Made by a program: the position numbers and the translations under genes. DNA of 64,000 nucleotides from contig JADHXD010000001.1 of NCBI GenBank assembly GCA_016783145.1, forward strand, positions 20,665 through 84,664. The letters run 5' to 3'. Position 1 is the first letter of the stretch, and each line of letters opens with the position of its first letter. Under the pieces are notes generated by a model, which did not search any database, was not told the DNA's origin, and was given only the letters and a program-made list of their open reading frames with translations. Positions 18,721 through 27,226 of this stretch are shown here, piece by piece. Origin of the DNA: Anaerolineae bacterium. GTDB lineage: Bacteria > Chloroflexota > Anaerolineae > JAFGEY01.

Positions 18721-19248
18721 CTATGTGTAGCGAGACACCTCGAATCGCGACAGCTTGATCGGTTCGTCCGGTCCGATCCCGGCCTTGAGGCGGCAGATGC
18801 GGATCTGCTCCGCCACCGTGTCCACTCCCTCCAGGTCGGGGAGAAGCAGCCCCCTCCTGGTCCAGCCCTGCGCGGCCTCGACGATCACGCCGTAGCGCCT
18901 GGGATCGAGTTCCTCCGGGCTGGAGATCGGTTCCGGTTGGCTCAGCACGTCGACCTTGGTGTCCAGCCCGTCGAGCTCGCCCGGCATCACCGGCGGGAAG
19001 CGGGGATCCCGGGTGGCGGCTGAGATCGCATTCGAGATGATCTCCAGCGCTACGTTCGGCTGGGTGGGCAGAAACGTGCCAATGCAGCCCCTCAACTGAC
19101 CATACCGATCGTGCAAGGAGACAAATGTCCCGGCCTGCTCGTGCATCTCCGCAGTCAGTTCGTCAGGAGGATCCACGACTCGGCCCTCACACACGTATAT
19201 CCTGATCGCCTCGCTCGCCAGTCGCACCAACGGATGGCTCTCTTTCAC
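18721..19248 (-). CDS. AMMECR1-domain protein
   Basis: 175 residues covering one AMMECR1 domain: [39 protein letters not shown] (near residues 40-60, with the family's RGCIG core), [18 protein letters not shown] and [20 protein letters not shown]. The family is linked to the AmmeMemoRadiSam system (AMMECR1, Memo, radical SAM) thought to act in protein or RNA modification, but here the other two genes are absent. Start GTG at 19248 has GGGGAGG seven bases upstream; the frame is open another 120 bases but that part has no domain similarity and overlaps the divergent promoter region. Confidence 0.88.
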   Translation of the reverse strand: MKESHPLVRLASEAIRIYVCEGRVVDPPDELTAEMHEQAGTFVSLHDRYGQLRGCIGTFLPTQPNVALEIISNAISAATRDPRFPPVMPGELDGLDTKVDVLSQPEPISSPEELDPRRYGVIVEAAQGWTRRGLLLPDLEGVDTVAEQIRICRLKAGIGPDEPIKLSRFEVSRYT

Positions 19249-19309
19249 CGACGCACCTCCCCAGTCCAGAACCTGTACGCAACCTTCACGCAATATCGAG
19301 CAAAACCTG

Positions 19310-19338
19310 TTGCACCCTCTCACAGCACATGCTACAAT
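19310..19338 (+). promoter_or_regulatory. Sigma70-type promoter of small membrane protein gene
   Basis: TTGCAC (19310-19315) and TACAAT (19333-19338), 17-base spacer. The start codon is about 180 bases downstream, leaving a long leader. Confidence 0.75.
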
Positions 19339-19344
19339 AAATAA

Positions 19345-19520
19345 AAGTATGTCGCGCACGTGGAGCACGCCCTCGCAGCTTCCCGCATCGCAAGAGCGGA
19401 CGCCTGCCAGGAGTGCCCATCCAGACGTCTGAGACGTTCACCGCAACACCGTAGGTCCCTTACGGGAGAAGTGGATCTCCCGTTGAACCAGCCAAGCTCA
19501 GAGAACAAAGGAGAAGAACC
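19345..19520 (+). promoter_or_regulatory. Long 5' leader with hairpins
   Basis: Roughly 175 transcribed bases before an 85-residue gene. Visible elements: the palindrome CAGACGTCTG (19422-19431), and the stem ACGGGAG (19462-19468)/CTCCCGT (19477-19483) ending about 20 bases before the ribosome binding site AAAGGAG. It could be a regulatory leader; I do not recognise a known riboswitch class. Confidence 0.35.
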
Positions 19521-19778
19521 GTGTCACTCTTTCAGAAGCGAGAGAACCTGACAGATGAAGAGAAAAAGCTAAGCGTTGTCACCTTCTGGCTCTTTGTCGT
19601 CGGCTTGTTTGCCTGGGTGATCCCATTTGCCGTCCTCTTTGTGCTGCAGCTTCCGACTCAGACGGTGGCCGGCGCGATGGGAACTGCCCTCTGGCCAAGC
19701 ATCGTCTCTTTCATCGTTACCGCCGTGCTATGCATCGTCGCATACGTGATCTATCGCAAGGCCGTGCTCAGGATCTAG
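19521..19778 (+). CDS. Small two-helix membrane protein
   Basis: 85 residues: a charged N-terminus (MSLFQKRENLTDEEKKL), a transmembrane helix at about residues 20-44 and another at about 57-79, ending in a short basic tail. GTG start with AAAGGAGAAG upstream, own promoter and a hairpin after the stop, so it is a genuine monocistronic gene. I do not recognise the family and the sequence gives no functional motif. Confidence 0.75.
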   Translation: MSLFQKRENLTDEEKKLSVVTFWLFVVGLFAWVIPFAVLFVLQLPTQTVAGAMGTALWPSIVSFIVTAVLCIVAYVIYRKAVLRI

Positions 19779-19861
19779 CGACAACCCATCCTCGCCATAG
19801 CGACAGAGCCCTGGCTGCTTTGCCGCCAAGCCGCGCACCGTCTAGGCTGTCCTGAGGGCCA

Positions 19862-19898
19862 GCCGGCGAGCCTCCTGCGTGCAGGGGGGCTCGCCGGC
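19862..19898 (+). terminator. Strong hairpin, terminator-like without U-tract
   Basis: Perfect 11-base stem GCCGGCGAGCC (19862-19872)/GGCTCGCCGGC (19888-19898), about 85 bases after the small membrane protein gene. No T-run follows on either strand, so intrinsic termination is uncertain. Confidence 0.45.
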
Positions 19899-20005
19899 CA
19901 TCCCCAGGTCAACGCTGCATGCCTATGGGTGGGCGGCTGCCTTCATTGTACCACATCGGGGGGATTAGTCAATCCCCCACCCCTATCTCTCCCCTCTCCT
20001 CGCAA

Positions 20006-20034
20006 TTGCGGAACATCCCAAGGTATGCTAGAAT
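20006..20034 (+). promoter_or_regulatory. Promoter of membrane protein gene
   Basis: TTGCGG (20006-20011) and TAGAAT (20029-20034), 17-base spacer, 26 bases before the TTG start at 20061. Confidence 0.65.
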
Positions 20035-20060
20035 AGCGGTTCGGAAAGGAGAACGGGACC

Positions 20061-21116
20061 TTGAGCATCATCGAATCGCTAGGCAAGGGATTCCAGGTCG
20101 TCCGCCGATACTGGTGGCTACCCCTAATCCCTATTCTGTTGGACACTTTTCTCTGGATCGGGCCGCAGGCGTCGGTAGAGAACCTGATGCGGCAGACCCT
20201 CGATGCACTACCGGTCGAGATGGCTGACGCACCCAACGAGGACATGTCCGAGTGGGTAAAATCTCTGCAGGCCGCGATGGGAGAAATGGCTTCCCGGTAC
20301 AACGGGTTCTCTGCGCTTCGCGTGGGGTTATTGGGCGTGCCCAGCCTCATGAGCTGGGGTGAAGTGCGTCTTGGCTCTGCATCGACGTATGAGACGATGT
20401 GGATCATTTTCTCACTGATCACGGATCGGCCTGACCTGCTGGTTTCTGTGCCGGACGCAACGTTCGTCGACGTGCTCGTGTTGCAGCTCACGCAGCCTTG
20501 GAGCTGGCTCCTGTCCAGCATCCTGCTGGCCATCGCAGGCATCCTCATCGGATGCACGTATCTGGCCTCCATCACGCACACCCTGCGCGGCCTGAGCGAT
20601 TCACGGACCTTCTGGCAGCGCGTACTCAGATTGGGAAGTCACTGCGTGCTCTTCTGGGTCCTGAGGGCGGTCGTGATGTTGATAGCCGGGGTCCCGTTCG
20701 TCCTCGTGTTCCTGGCCTTGAGCGCGTTCAGCCCAGCTCTATCCTCGCTGTTCGGCACCATTGTGCTGGGGATGGTCACCTGGCTTTCGTTCTATGGCAC
20801 CTTTCTTGTCGCCGCGATGGCCATGAACGATGCCTCCGTACTGCAGGCGATCTGGTACAGCTTTAACGTGGTGCTGCGCAACTTTGGGTCTACGCTTGGG
20901 CTCTTCTTGCTGATCAACCTGATCGGTGGCGGACTGACCATCCTGTGGCAAAGACTGAGCACCGGATCGTGGTGGACGTGGATCGGGATCGTCGGCAACG
21001 CCTACGTAGGAACCAGTCTGGTGGTGGCAAGCCTAGTCTTCTACCACGATCGATACACCAGGTGGAGGGAGGCCCTGATCGGCGCGCTTGCCGGTCAGAG
21101 CAAGCGAACTGCCTGA
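20061..21116 (+). CDS. Hypothetical polytopic membrane protein
   Basis: 351 residues. A short amphipathic N-terminus and a first helix (about 18-38), a loop with acidic residues (about 50-85), then around five further hydrophobic segments (about 150-180, 200-230, 235-262, 285-310, 315-340) and a basic C-terminus. TTG start with AAAGGAGAA eleven bases upstream. The overall plan resembles uncharacterised Chloroflexi membrane proteins of the glycerophosphodiesterase-membrane-domain type, but no diagnostic motif is visible and I assign no function. It is followed at 28 bases by an SDR epimerase and may be transcribed with the sugar-nucleotide genes. Confidence 0.75.
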   Translation: MSIIESLGKGFQVVRRYWWLPLIPILLDTFLWIGPQASVENLMRQTLDALPVEMADAPNEDMSEWVKSLQAAMGEMASRYNGFSALRVGLLGVPSLMSWGEVRLGSASTYETMWIIFSLITDRPDLLVSVPDATFVDVLVLQLTQPWSWLLSSILLAIAGILIGCTYLASITHTLRGLSDSRTFWQRVLRLGSHCVLFWVLRAVVMLIAGVPFVLVFLALSAFSPALSSLFGTIVLGMVTWLSFYGTFLVAAMAMNDASVLQAIWYSFNVVLRNFGSTLGLFLLINLIGGGLTILWQRLSTGSWWTWIGIVGNAYVGTSLVVASLVFYHDRYTRWREALIGALAGQSKRTA

Positions 21117-21144
21117 GACGAGACTAGCAGGAGCGAATAAGAGA

Positions 21145-22143
21145 ATGTCTCACTACTTGATCACCGGAGGGGCAGGGTTCATCGGCTCTCACCTATCGGA
21201 AGCCCTCCTTGAGCGCGGTCACTATGTGACTGTCATCGACAATCTTTCCACGGGACGGTTCGAGAACATCGCCCCACTGGTCGGCAATCCCCGTTTCCGT
21301 TTTGCCATCGACACCATCACCAACGAGATCGTGATGGACCGGCTGGTGAGCGAGTGTGACATCGTCGTCCACATGGCAGCGGTCGTCGGCGTAGAGCTGA
21401 TCCTCAAGGACCCAGTGAACGTCATTGAGACCAACATCCTGGGGACACATTTCGTGCTCAAGGTCGCCAACCGCTATCGCAAGCAGGTGCTGTTCGCCTC
21501 TACCTCCGAGATCTATGGCAAGAACGAAAACGTTCCTTTCCGTGAAGATGATGACCGGGTCCTGGGACCGGCGACCGTAGCCCGGTGGAGCTACTCCTCT
21601 TCGAAGGCGGTAGACGAGTTCCTGAGCCTGGCATACCACCGGAAGAACGATCTGCCCGTTGTCATCTTTCGCCTGTTTAACACGGTAGGACCCCGGCAAA
21701 CAGGTCGCTACGGAATGGTCATCCCTCGGTTCGTGAGGCAAGCTCTGTCCGGCGAGCCCATCACCGTCTATGGAGACGGGAACCAGGCCCGCTGTTTCGT
21801 GCACGTCAAGGATGTCGTCGAGGCGATCATCGCCTTGTCCGCGTGCCCGCAGGCGATCGGCCAAGTGTTCAACATTGGCTCCACCGACGAGGTCTCCATC
21901 CTCGAGCTGGCGCACCGGGTGCTGAAACTGGCGGACGCTGCGCTCGGACGTGCTCCTACAGGCATAGATGAACGTGTCAGACTCGTGCCCTACGAGCAGG
22001 CCTACACCGCTGGGTTCGAGGACATGAAGCGCAGGATGCCGGACATCGGCAAGATAGGCCGGTACGTAGGGTGGCAACCTCGTTCGTCGCTCGACGAGAT
22101 CCTGCAGGATGTCATCCAGTTCTCCATGCAGAGATCGCAGTAG
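21145..22143 (+). CDS. NAD-dependent sugar-nucleotide epimerase/dehydratase (extended SDR)
   Basis: 332 residues. N-terminal NAD-binding motif ITGGAGFIGSHLSEALL, substrate-site FASTSEIYG, the catalytic YSSSK (near residue 150) and C-terminal RLFNTVGPRQTGRYGMVIPR and GDGNQARCFVHVKDVVEAI. These match GalE-like epimerases and UDP-glucuronate decarboxylases (UDP-xylose synthases); the GPRQ and GDGxQxR segments slightly favour the latter. Start ATG at 21145 follows AGGAG; an upstream in-frame GTG would overlap the previous gene. It is 16 bases ahead of a second SDR gene, so the pair likely makes NDP-sugars for the surface polymers assembled by downstream genes. Confidence 0.9.
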   Translation: MSHYLITGGAGFIGSHLSEALLERGHYVTVIDNLSTGRFENIAPLVGNPRFRFAIDTITNEIVMDRLVSECDIVVHMAAVVGVELILKDPVNVIETNILGTHFVLKVANRYRKQVLFASTSEIYGKNENVPFREDDDRVLGPATVARWSYSSSKAVDEFLSLAYHRKNDLPVVIFRLFNTVGPRQTGRYGMVIPRFVRQALSGEPITVYGDGNQARCFVHVKDVVEAIIALSACPQAIGQVFNIGSTDEVSILELAHRVLKLADAALGRAPTGIDERVRLVPYEQAYTAGFEDMKRRMPDIGKIGRYVGWQPRSSLDEILQDVIQFSMQRSQ

Positions 22144-22159
22144 AGACAAGGAGTGAAGG

Positions 22160-23290
22160 TTGGCAGAAAAGGTCCTGGTCACAGGGGGAGCGGGGTTCAT
22201 CGGATCGCACCTGGTAGATGCGCTGCTGGCAGCAGGGCACGAGGTACGCGTGTTAGACAACCTGGAGCCGCAGGTGCACGGCGGTTTGCGGGAACGCGGC
22301 CAGTGGCCAGGTTACCTGGCTGCAGAGTGCGAGCGAATCCTGGGGGACGTGCGAGACCGAGATACGCTGCGAAAGGCCATCCAGGGCGCGGAAGTGATTT
22401 TTCACCAGGCAGCAGCGGTGGGCGTGGGTCAGTCTATGTACGCGATCGAGCACTATGTAGACGCCAACACGCGCGGCACTGCTGTGCTGCTGGACGTTCT
22501 GGCCAACGAGAAACACAACGTGCGCAAGCTCCTAGTCGCTTCTTCGATGTCCATATATGGAGAGGGCAGGTACCGCTGCCCCGAGCACGGTGAGACCTCT
22601 CCGCGACTGCGACCAGTTGAGCAGCTGGCTCGGCGAGACTGGGAAATGCGCTGCCCCACATGTGGGGCGCGAGCCGATCCCTTGCCTACGGACGAGGACA
22701 AGCCGCTGTACCCGACGAGCGTCTATGCCATCACCAAGCGATCCCAGGAAGAGATGTGTCTGGCTGTGGGGCTGGCCTACGGTCTGCCCACGGTGGCCCT
22801 GCGTTACTTTAACGCCTACGGCACTCGACAGGCGCTCTCCAACCCATACACCGGCGTGGCAGCGATCTTTTCTGGCCGCTTGCTGAACGGCAAGCAGCCG
22901 GTTATCTTTGAGGACGGGTTGCAGTCACGAGACCTGACACACGTAAAAGACATCGTACAGGCCAACCTGCTTGCGCTGGAACGAGATGAGATGGACTACG
23001 GCGCGTTCAATGTGGGTACAGGACGGCAGTTGACGATTTTGGACGTGGCTGAGGCACTGAATGACCACCTTGGGAACGAAGGCGAGCCCGAGATCGTGCA
23101 TAGGTTCCGTGCGGGAGACATCCGCCACTGCTATGCCGACATCCGGCGCATTCAGGCGATGGGTTTCCAGCCGACGGTGCGCTTTGAGGACGGGGTGGCC
23201 GAACTCGTGAACTGGGTACGCTCGCAGACGGCAACGGACGACTTTGAGCAGGCGCGCAGCGAGCTGCAAAACCACGGGCTGACGGTATAG
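22160..23290 (+). CDS. Extended SDR with zinc-binding insertion; dTDP-L-rhamnose 4-epimerase-like
   Basis: 376 residues. NAD motif VLVTGGAGFIGSHLVDALL, then VRVLDNLEPQVHGG, catalytic region with SSMSIYGEG and YAITKRSQEE (Y-x3-K), RYFNAYGTRQALSNPYTG and DLTHVKDIVQANL. Between the SSMSIYG segment and the YxxxK there is an insertion of about 50 residues with YRCPEHG and MRCPTCGARAD, a CxxH...CxxC set that looks metal-binding. The VLDNLDPQVHG motif and the cysteine insertion are features I associate with dTDP-L-rhamnose 4-epimerase (WbiB-like) enzymes; substrate still needs testing. TTG start with AAGGAG eight bases upstream. Confidence 0.85.
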   Translation: MAEKVLVTGGAGFIGSHLVDALLAAGHEVRVLDNLEPQVHGGLRERGQWPGYLAAECERILGDVRDRDTLRKAIQGAEVIFHQAAAVGVGQSMYAIEHYVDANTRGTAVLLDVLANEKHNVRKLLVASSMSIYGEGRYRCPEHGETSPRLRPVEQLARRDWEMRCPTCGARADPLPTDEDKPLYPTSVYAITKRSQEEMCLAVGLAYGLPTVALRYFNAYGTRQALSNPYTGVAAIFSGRLLNGKQPVIFEDGLQSRDLTHVKDIVQANLLALERDEMDYGAFNVGTGRQLTILDVAEALNDHLGNEGEPEIVHRFRAGDIRHCYADIRRIQAMGFQPTVRFEDGVAELVNWVRSQTATDDFEQARSELQNHGLTV

Positions 23291-23425
23291 AAAATCTGGA
23301 TGGAGGGCACCGCGCCCTCGAAAACCTATAGGTAGGTCGCCTTTCACAGGCGGCATTTCTCAGCAGAATCTTCCGGACCCAGCGCAGCAGGAACCGCTCG
23401 AGTACGGTCCAGAGAGGACGATAGC

Positions 23426-26400
23426 ATGGGGCAGGCGAGCAGGGACGGCAGTGCGGCCTTTCTGCAACAGGCATATCAGAACAGCTGGCAGCAGTATCTG
23501 GCCTCTCTGCAGCCCGGTGCCAGGGCCGGCTGGGATGCCTGCGTGCTGACAGCCAGTGACGAGCGCCAGGCCGCCATGTATCGCCGGCAGTTGGAGTGGC
23601 GCATAGAGAGCGGATTGCTGCCCGTTCGAACGCGATTCCTCGTCCTGCCCGATCCCCAGGGCCAGCGCATCGGGTCAGGTGGTGCGACCCTGCGTGTGAT
23701 GGACTGGCTCTCTACCTCGGGCTCGCAGCCAGGCGAATCAGGCCGGTGCCCAGAGGCCGGCCCCCTCGACCTCTCGACCGCAGGAGGACTGGATCGGCTC
23801 CGGATACTGGTCATCCACTCCGGCGGCGATTCGAAACGCTTGCCACACTGCTCTGCCACCGGAAAGCTTTTCTCGCGTGTGCCCCGTGTCTTGCCGGATG
23901 GGCGCGCGTCAACCATCTTTGATGAATTCCTGATCAGCCTGAGCGGGCTGTCGGCTGGACTGCCACCCGGTATCTTGGTCGCCTCAGGTGATGTGCTGTT
24001 GATCTATGATCATCTCCAGATCTCCTTCCAGCGCAGTGGCGTGATCGGGGTGGCGGCAGCAGCCCCGGCAGAGATGGGCACGCATCACGGCGTCTATGTC
24101 AGTGGGGATGGCGGTCATCGCGTGCGTGCCTACCTGCACAAACCGCCCGTGGAGGAACTGGCTCGTTGGGACGCCGTGCACAAAGACGGGACCGTACAGA
24201 TCGACACTGGCCTGGTGTGGTTTGGCGCACGGACGGTACGGAAGCTCGTTGCCCTGACAAAGGAAGAGCCCGTAGCGGCGCTCTGCGGTTTGTCTGCTGT
24301 ACCCGCCGAGCGTACCGTGGGCCTGAATCTATACGGCGACCTGCTGCTGCCGATGGCCGAATCGACCTCACAGGAAGGTTACTTGAGCGACACCAGCGAT
24401 GGGCCAGCCACGTCCGCGATCCAGGCGGCGAGGCGCGTGATTTGGGAGAGCCTGCGACATAGCACGCCCTTTACGGTGGAGCGCCTTCAGCCTGCCGTGT
24501 TCGTTCACTTTGGCACATCGTACGAGTATTGGCACATGGTGGCGGCCGACCCAGAGCTGGCGCGCGCGTGCGGATGGACGCCTCGCGCGGCAGCGTGGAT
24601 GTCGGATCCGGCACAGTGTTCGAACGCAAGCCTGGTGCTCATCAACGCAGCGGTGGAAGGGCCAGTGGACGCCCCCTCAGAGTCCGCAGTCGTGACAGAC
24701 AGCCTCCTTGCAGAGAGGTTCTCCTGGAAGGGCGGGACCATCGTGTCCGGGGTGCATACGACAGCGCCTCTTGCACTGGCACAGGACATCGTTTTGCACC
24801 AGATGCCCGTTGCTGGCGGGAGGTATGTCACCCGTCTCTACGGCCTGCACGACAACCCCAAGCTGGCATGGGATGATCCCAATGCCAGCTTTATGAACCA
24901 ACACTGGGCGGATTGGCTGGCAGAGGCGTGTGTAGAGCCAGATACGCTGTGGCCAGGCCTGCCGGCAGCAGAGCGAACGTTGTGGAACGCAAGACTGTAC
25001 CCCGCGGCGGGCGACCGCGAGCAAAGCCTATCCCTGTCTCTGCCCCTGCAGCGTCCAGGGAGTGCCCTCCCCAACTGGCTGGTCCAGTGGAGGAGGACGC
25101 CCCGTTTCTCCCTGGCAGAGAGTTTTCTCCAGGCGGATGGGGAGCGCATCCTCTCCGGCCAGACAGAGGTGCAGGACCGTGTGGCAGCCCGCCGCGCGTA
25201 TGAGGCGATCCAGGCCGAACGCCCAGCGGCGGAGATCAAGCCCTTGTTCGGGTCGTTGAAAGGACCGGCGGGCCGCAGATGCGAGCAGATTGCAGGGTGG
25301 CTGGCAGAGGCCGATCCGATCCTGCGGCTGCGGGGATATGAGGCCTTGGCGCAGGCAAGCGGAGAAGCAACCTGGGAAGACCGGGCTTTTGCCACGTTGG
25401 CAGACGTCATCGAGCGATCGGTCAACGAGCGGAGGCCCGCGCGCGAGTCTCACACGCCTGTGGCTATGTCCTGCTCTGACACTGGTGTCTCGGTCCGGGT
25501 CGAAACAGCAGCGCGGATCGACTTTGGCGGCGGATGGTCAGACACACCACCGCACAGCATAGAGCGAGGGGGAACGGTGCTCAATGCCGCTCTGACCTTG
25601 AAAGGCAGGTATCCTATCGCCGCCGAGGCGTGCTGGTTGCCTGAGCGCCGGCTGATCCTGGACAGCAGGGACATCGACGCCACCCTGGAACCGGAATGTC
25701 TGGGCGAGGTGCTGGCTTACGCCAATCCTGCGGATCCCTTTGCCCTGCACAAGGCAGCGCTGGTGATGCGTGGGATCGTGCCCGCAGAGGGCGACCCGGA
25801 GATGCCCGTAGCCGAACTGCTGGACACGTGGGGAGCTGGGCTGCGGCTGCGCACCGAGACCAACATCCCCCGCGGCTCCGGCCTGGGCACCAGTTCGATC
25901 ATCGCCGGAGCCGCGCTGGTATGCCTGGGGCGACTGCTCGGCGTGGAACTCTCACACGCACAGCTCTACGACGAGGTGCTCTGTCTGGAACAGATGATGA
26001 CCACTGGGGGTGGCTGGCAGGACCAGGTCGGCGGCTTGGTCGGCGGGATCAAGCTCATCGCAACCGCTCCAGGGCTGCCCCAGGTCATCCGTGTAGAACC
26101 GGTGCGGCTGTCGCCGGAGACAGAGGCCGAGATCTCAGAGCGACTGGTTGTCGTGTACACCGGTCAACAGCGGCTGGCCAAGAACTTGCTGCAGGCGGTG
26201 ATGGGGCGCTGGATGGCTCGCGACCCAGAGATGGTGTGGATGCTGGGCGAGATCTCTCGACTGGCGATAGCCATGCGAGACGCACTGAACGCAGGGGACG
26301 TGAGCGGCTTCGGAGCGCTGCTTCAGGAACACTGGGCGATCAACCGGCGTATGGACCCAGGCTGCACCAATGTCTTTATTGATGCCCTGTTCGAGGAGAT

Positions 26401-26599
26401 GAGGCCGCACATCTGCGGCGGCAAACTGGCCGGAGCGGGCGGCGGCGGGTTTGCGATCGTCATCGCGCGCAAGGCAGACGGACGACAAGCACTGGCCCGC
26501 GCTCTGGAAGCGCGATATCCCAATACCCCGGTGAGCATCTGGCAGAGCGCCATTCCGTCCGAAGCAATGGTGGTGGGCATTCAGGCTGCGAGTGAGTAA
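23426..26599 (+). CDS. fkp: Bifunctional fucokinase / fucose-1-phosphate guanylyltransferase-like protein
   Basis: 1057 residues, the length of Bacteroides FKP. The N-terminal half (about 40-480) has the fucose pyrophosphorylase features DPQGQRIGSGGATLRVMDWL and ILVIHSGGDSKRLPHCSATG. The C-terminal third is a GHMP kinase: substrate loop ARIDFGGGWSDTPPHSIERG, ATP loop IPRGSGLGTSSIIAGAALVC (about residues 813-832) and motif 3 CGGKLAGAGGGGFAIVIA (about 995-1012). FKP salvages L-fucose through fucose-1-phosphate to GDP-fucose. However, the overlapping next gene is GmhB-like, so a heptose or other hexose substrate is an alternative. ATG follows GAGAGGA. Confidence 0.88.
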   Translation: MGQASRDGSAAFLQQAYQNSWQQYLASLQPGARAGWDACVLTASDERQAAMYRRQLEWRIESGLLPVRTRFLVLPDPQGQRIGSGGATLRVMDWLSTSGSQPGESGRCPEAGPLDLSTAGGLDRLRILVIHSGGDSKRLPHCSATGKLFSRVPRVLPDGRASTIFDEFLISLSGLSAGLPPGILVASGDVLLIYDHLQISFQRSGVIGVAAAAPAEMGTHHGVYVSGDGGHRVRAYLHKPPVEELARWDAVHKDGTVQIDTGLVWFGARTVRKLVALTKEEPVAALCGLSAVPAERTVGLNLYGDLLLPMAESTSQEGYLSDTSDGPATSAIQAARRVIWESLRHSTPFTVERLQPAVFVHFGTSYEYWHMVAADPELARACGWTPRAAAWMSDPAQCSNASLVLINAAVEGPVDAPSESAVVTDSLLAERFSWKGGTIVSGVHTTAPLALAQDIVLHQMPVAGGRYVTRLYGLHDNPKLAWDDPNASFMNQHWADWLAEACVEPDTLWPGLPAAERTLWNARLYPAAGDREQSLSLSLPLQRPGSALPNWLVQWRRTPRFSLAESFLQADGERILSGQTEVQDRVAARRAYEAIQAERPAAEIKPLFGSLKGPAGRRCEQIAGWLAEADPILRLRGYEALAQASGEATWEDRAFATLADVIERSVNERRPARESHTPVAMSCSDTGVSVRVETAARIDFGGGWSDTPPHSIERGGTVLNAALTLKGRYPIAAEACWLPERRLILDSRDIDATLEPECLGEVLAYANPADPFALHKAALVMRGIVPAEGDPEMPVAELLDTWGAGLRLRTETNIPRGSGLGTSSIIAGAALVCLGRLLGVELSHAQLYDEVLCLEQMMTTGGGWQDQVGGLVGGIKLIATAPGLPQVIRVEPVRLSPETEAEISERLVVVYTGQQRLAKNLLQAVMGRWMARDPEMVWMLGEISRLAIAMRDALNAGDVSGFGALLQEHWAINRRMDPGCTNVFIDALFEEMRPHICGGKLAGAGGGGFAIVIARKADGRQALARALEARYPNTPVSIWQSAIPSEAMVVGIQAASE

Positions 26600-27170
26600 G
26601 CAGATGGTGGATGCGCGCCCGGCCGTATTCCTTGACCGGGACGGGGTGATCAACGCGTACCGGTCGAATTACGTCAAGAGATGGTCCGAAGTATCTTTTC
26701 TGCCTGGGTCGCTGGCGGCCTTGCGGCGTCTGAGCGCAACGTGCTGCCGCATAGTGGTCGTGACCAACCAATCCGCAGTGGGTCGAGGGATCATGACCCT
26801 GGACGAGGTGAGCGAGATCAACCGGCGGCTTGTCGACGTCATCACGGCGCAGGGAGGACGGATCGACCGGATATACATCTGCCCTCACCGACCTGAGGCA
26901 GGCTGCACCTGCCGCAAGCCCCGGCCCGGGATGCTGCTCGCCGCGGCAGCGGAGATGAACCTGGACCTGGGATCCTCCTATCTGGTCGGTGATGCCCGGT
27001 CGGATGTGGAAGCCGCGCGTGCTGCGGGGGTGCGCGGGATCATAGTCCTCACCGGCAGGGGCAAGCAGACAGCAGAGAGCCTCTCGCCGGACGAGCGCGC
27101 GACGTGGCGGATCGTCCAGGACCTCGAAGGAGCGGTGGCGTACATCCTGGACGACCATCGCCAACTTTGA
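26592..27170 (+). CDS. gmhB: HAD-IIIA phosphatase, heptose-1,7-bisphosphate phosphatase (GmhB)-like
   Basis: 192 residues. Catalytic DxDG as AVFLDRDGVINAYRS (near residues 10-24), VVVTNQSAVGRGI, zinc-site CPHRPEAGCTCRKPRPGML (near residues 97-115), and VGDARSDVEAARAAG. These are the GmhB family hallmarks; the enzyme removes the C7 phosphate from glycero-manno-heptose bisphosphate. It overlaps the FKP-like gene by eight bases (GTG at 26592; an ATG at 26604 is the alternative, neither with a strong ribosome site), so the two are probably translationally coupled. Together they may make GDP-heptose, a step known in S-layer glycan pathways, or the pair may be joined for other reasons. Confidence 0.87.
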   Translation: MSKQMVDARPAVFLDRDGVINAYRSNYVKRWSEVSFLPGSLAALRRLSATCCRIVVVTNQSAVGRGIMTLDEVSEINRRLVDVITAQGGRIDRIYICPHRPEAGCTCRKPRPGMLLAAAAEMNLDLGSSYLVGDARSDVEAARAAGVRGIIVLTGRGKQTAESLSPDERATWRIVQDLEGAVAYILDDHRQL

Positions 27171-27226
27171 AGCGTCAATTTGGAGAGGCCCAACAAGCAG
27201 CGAACGTGTGCGTTGAGGGACGATCG

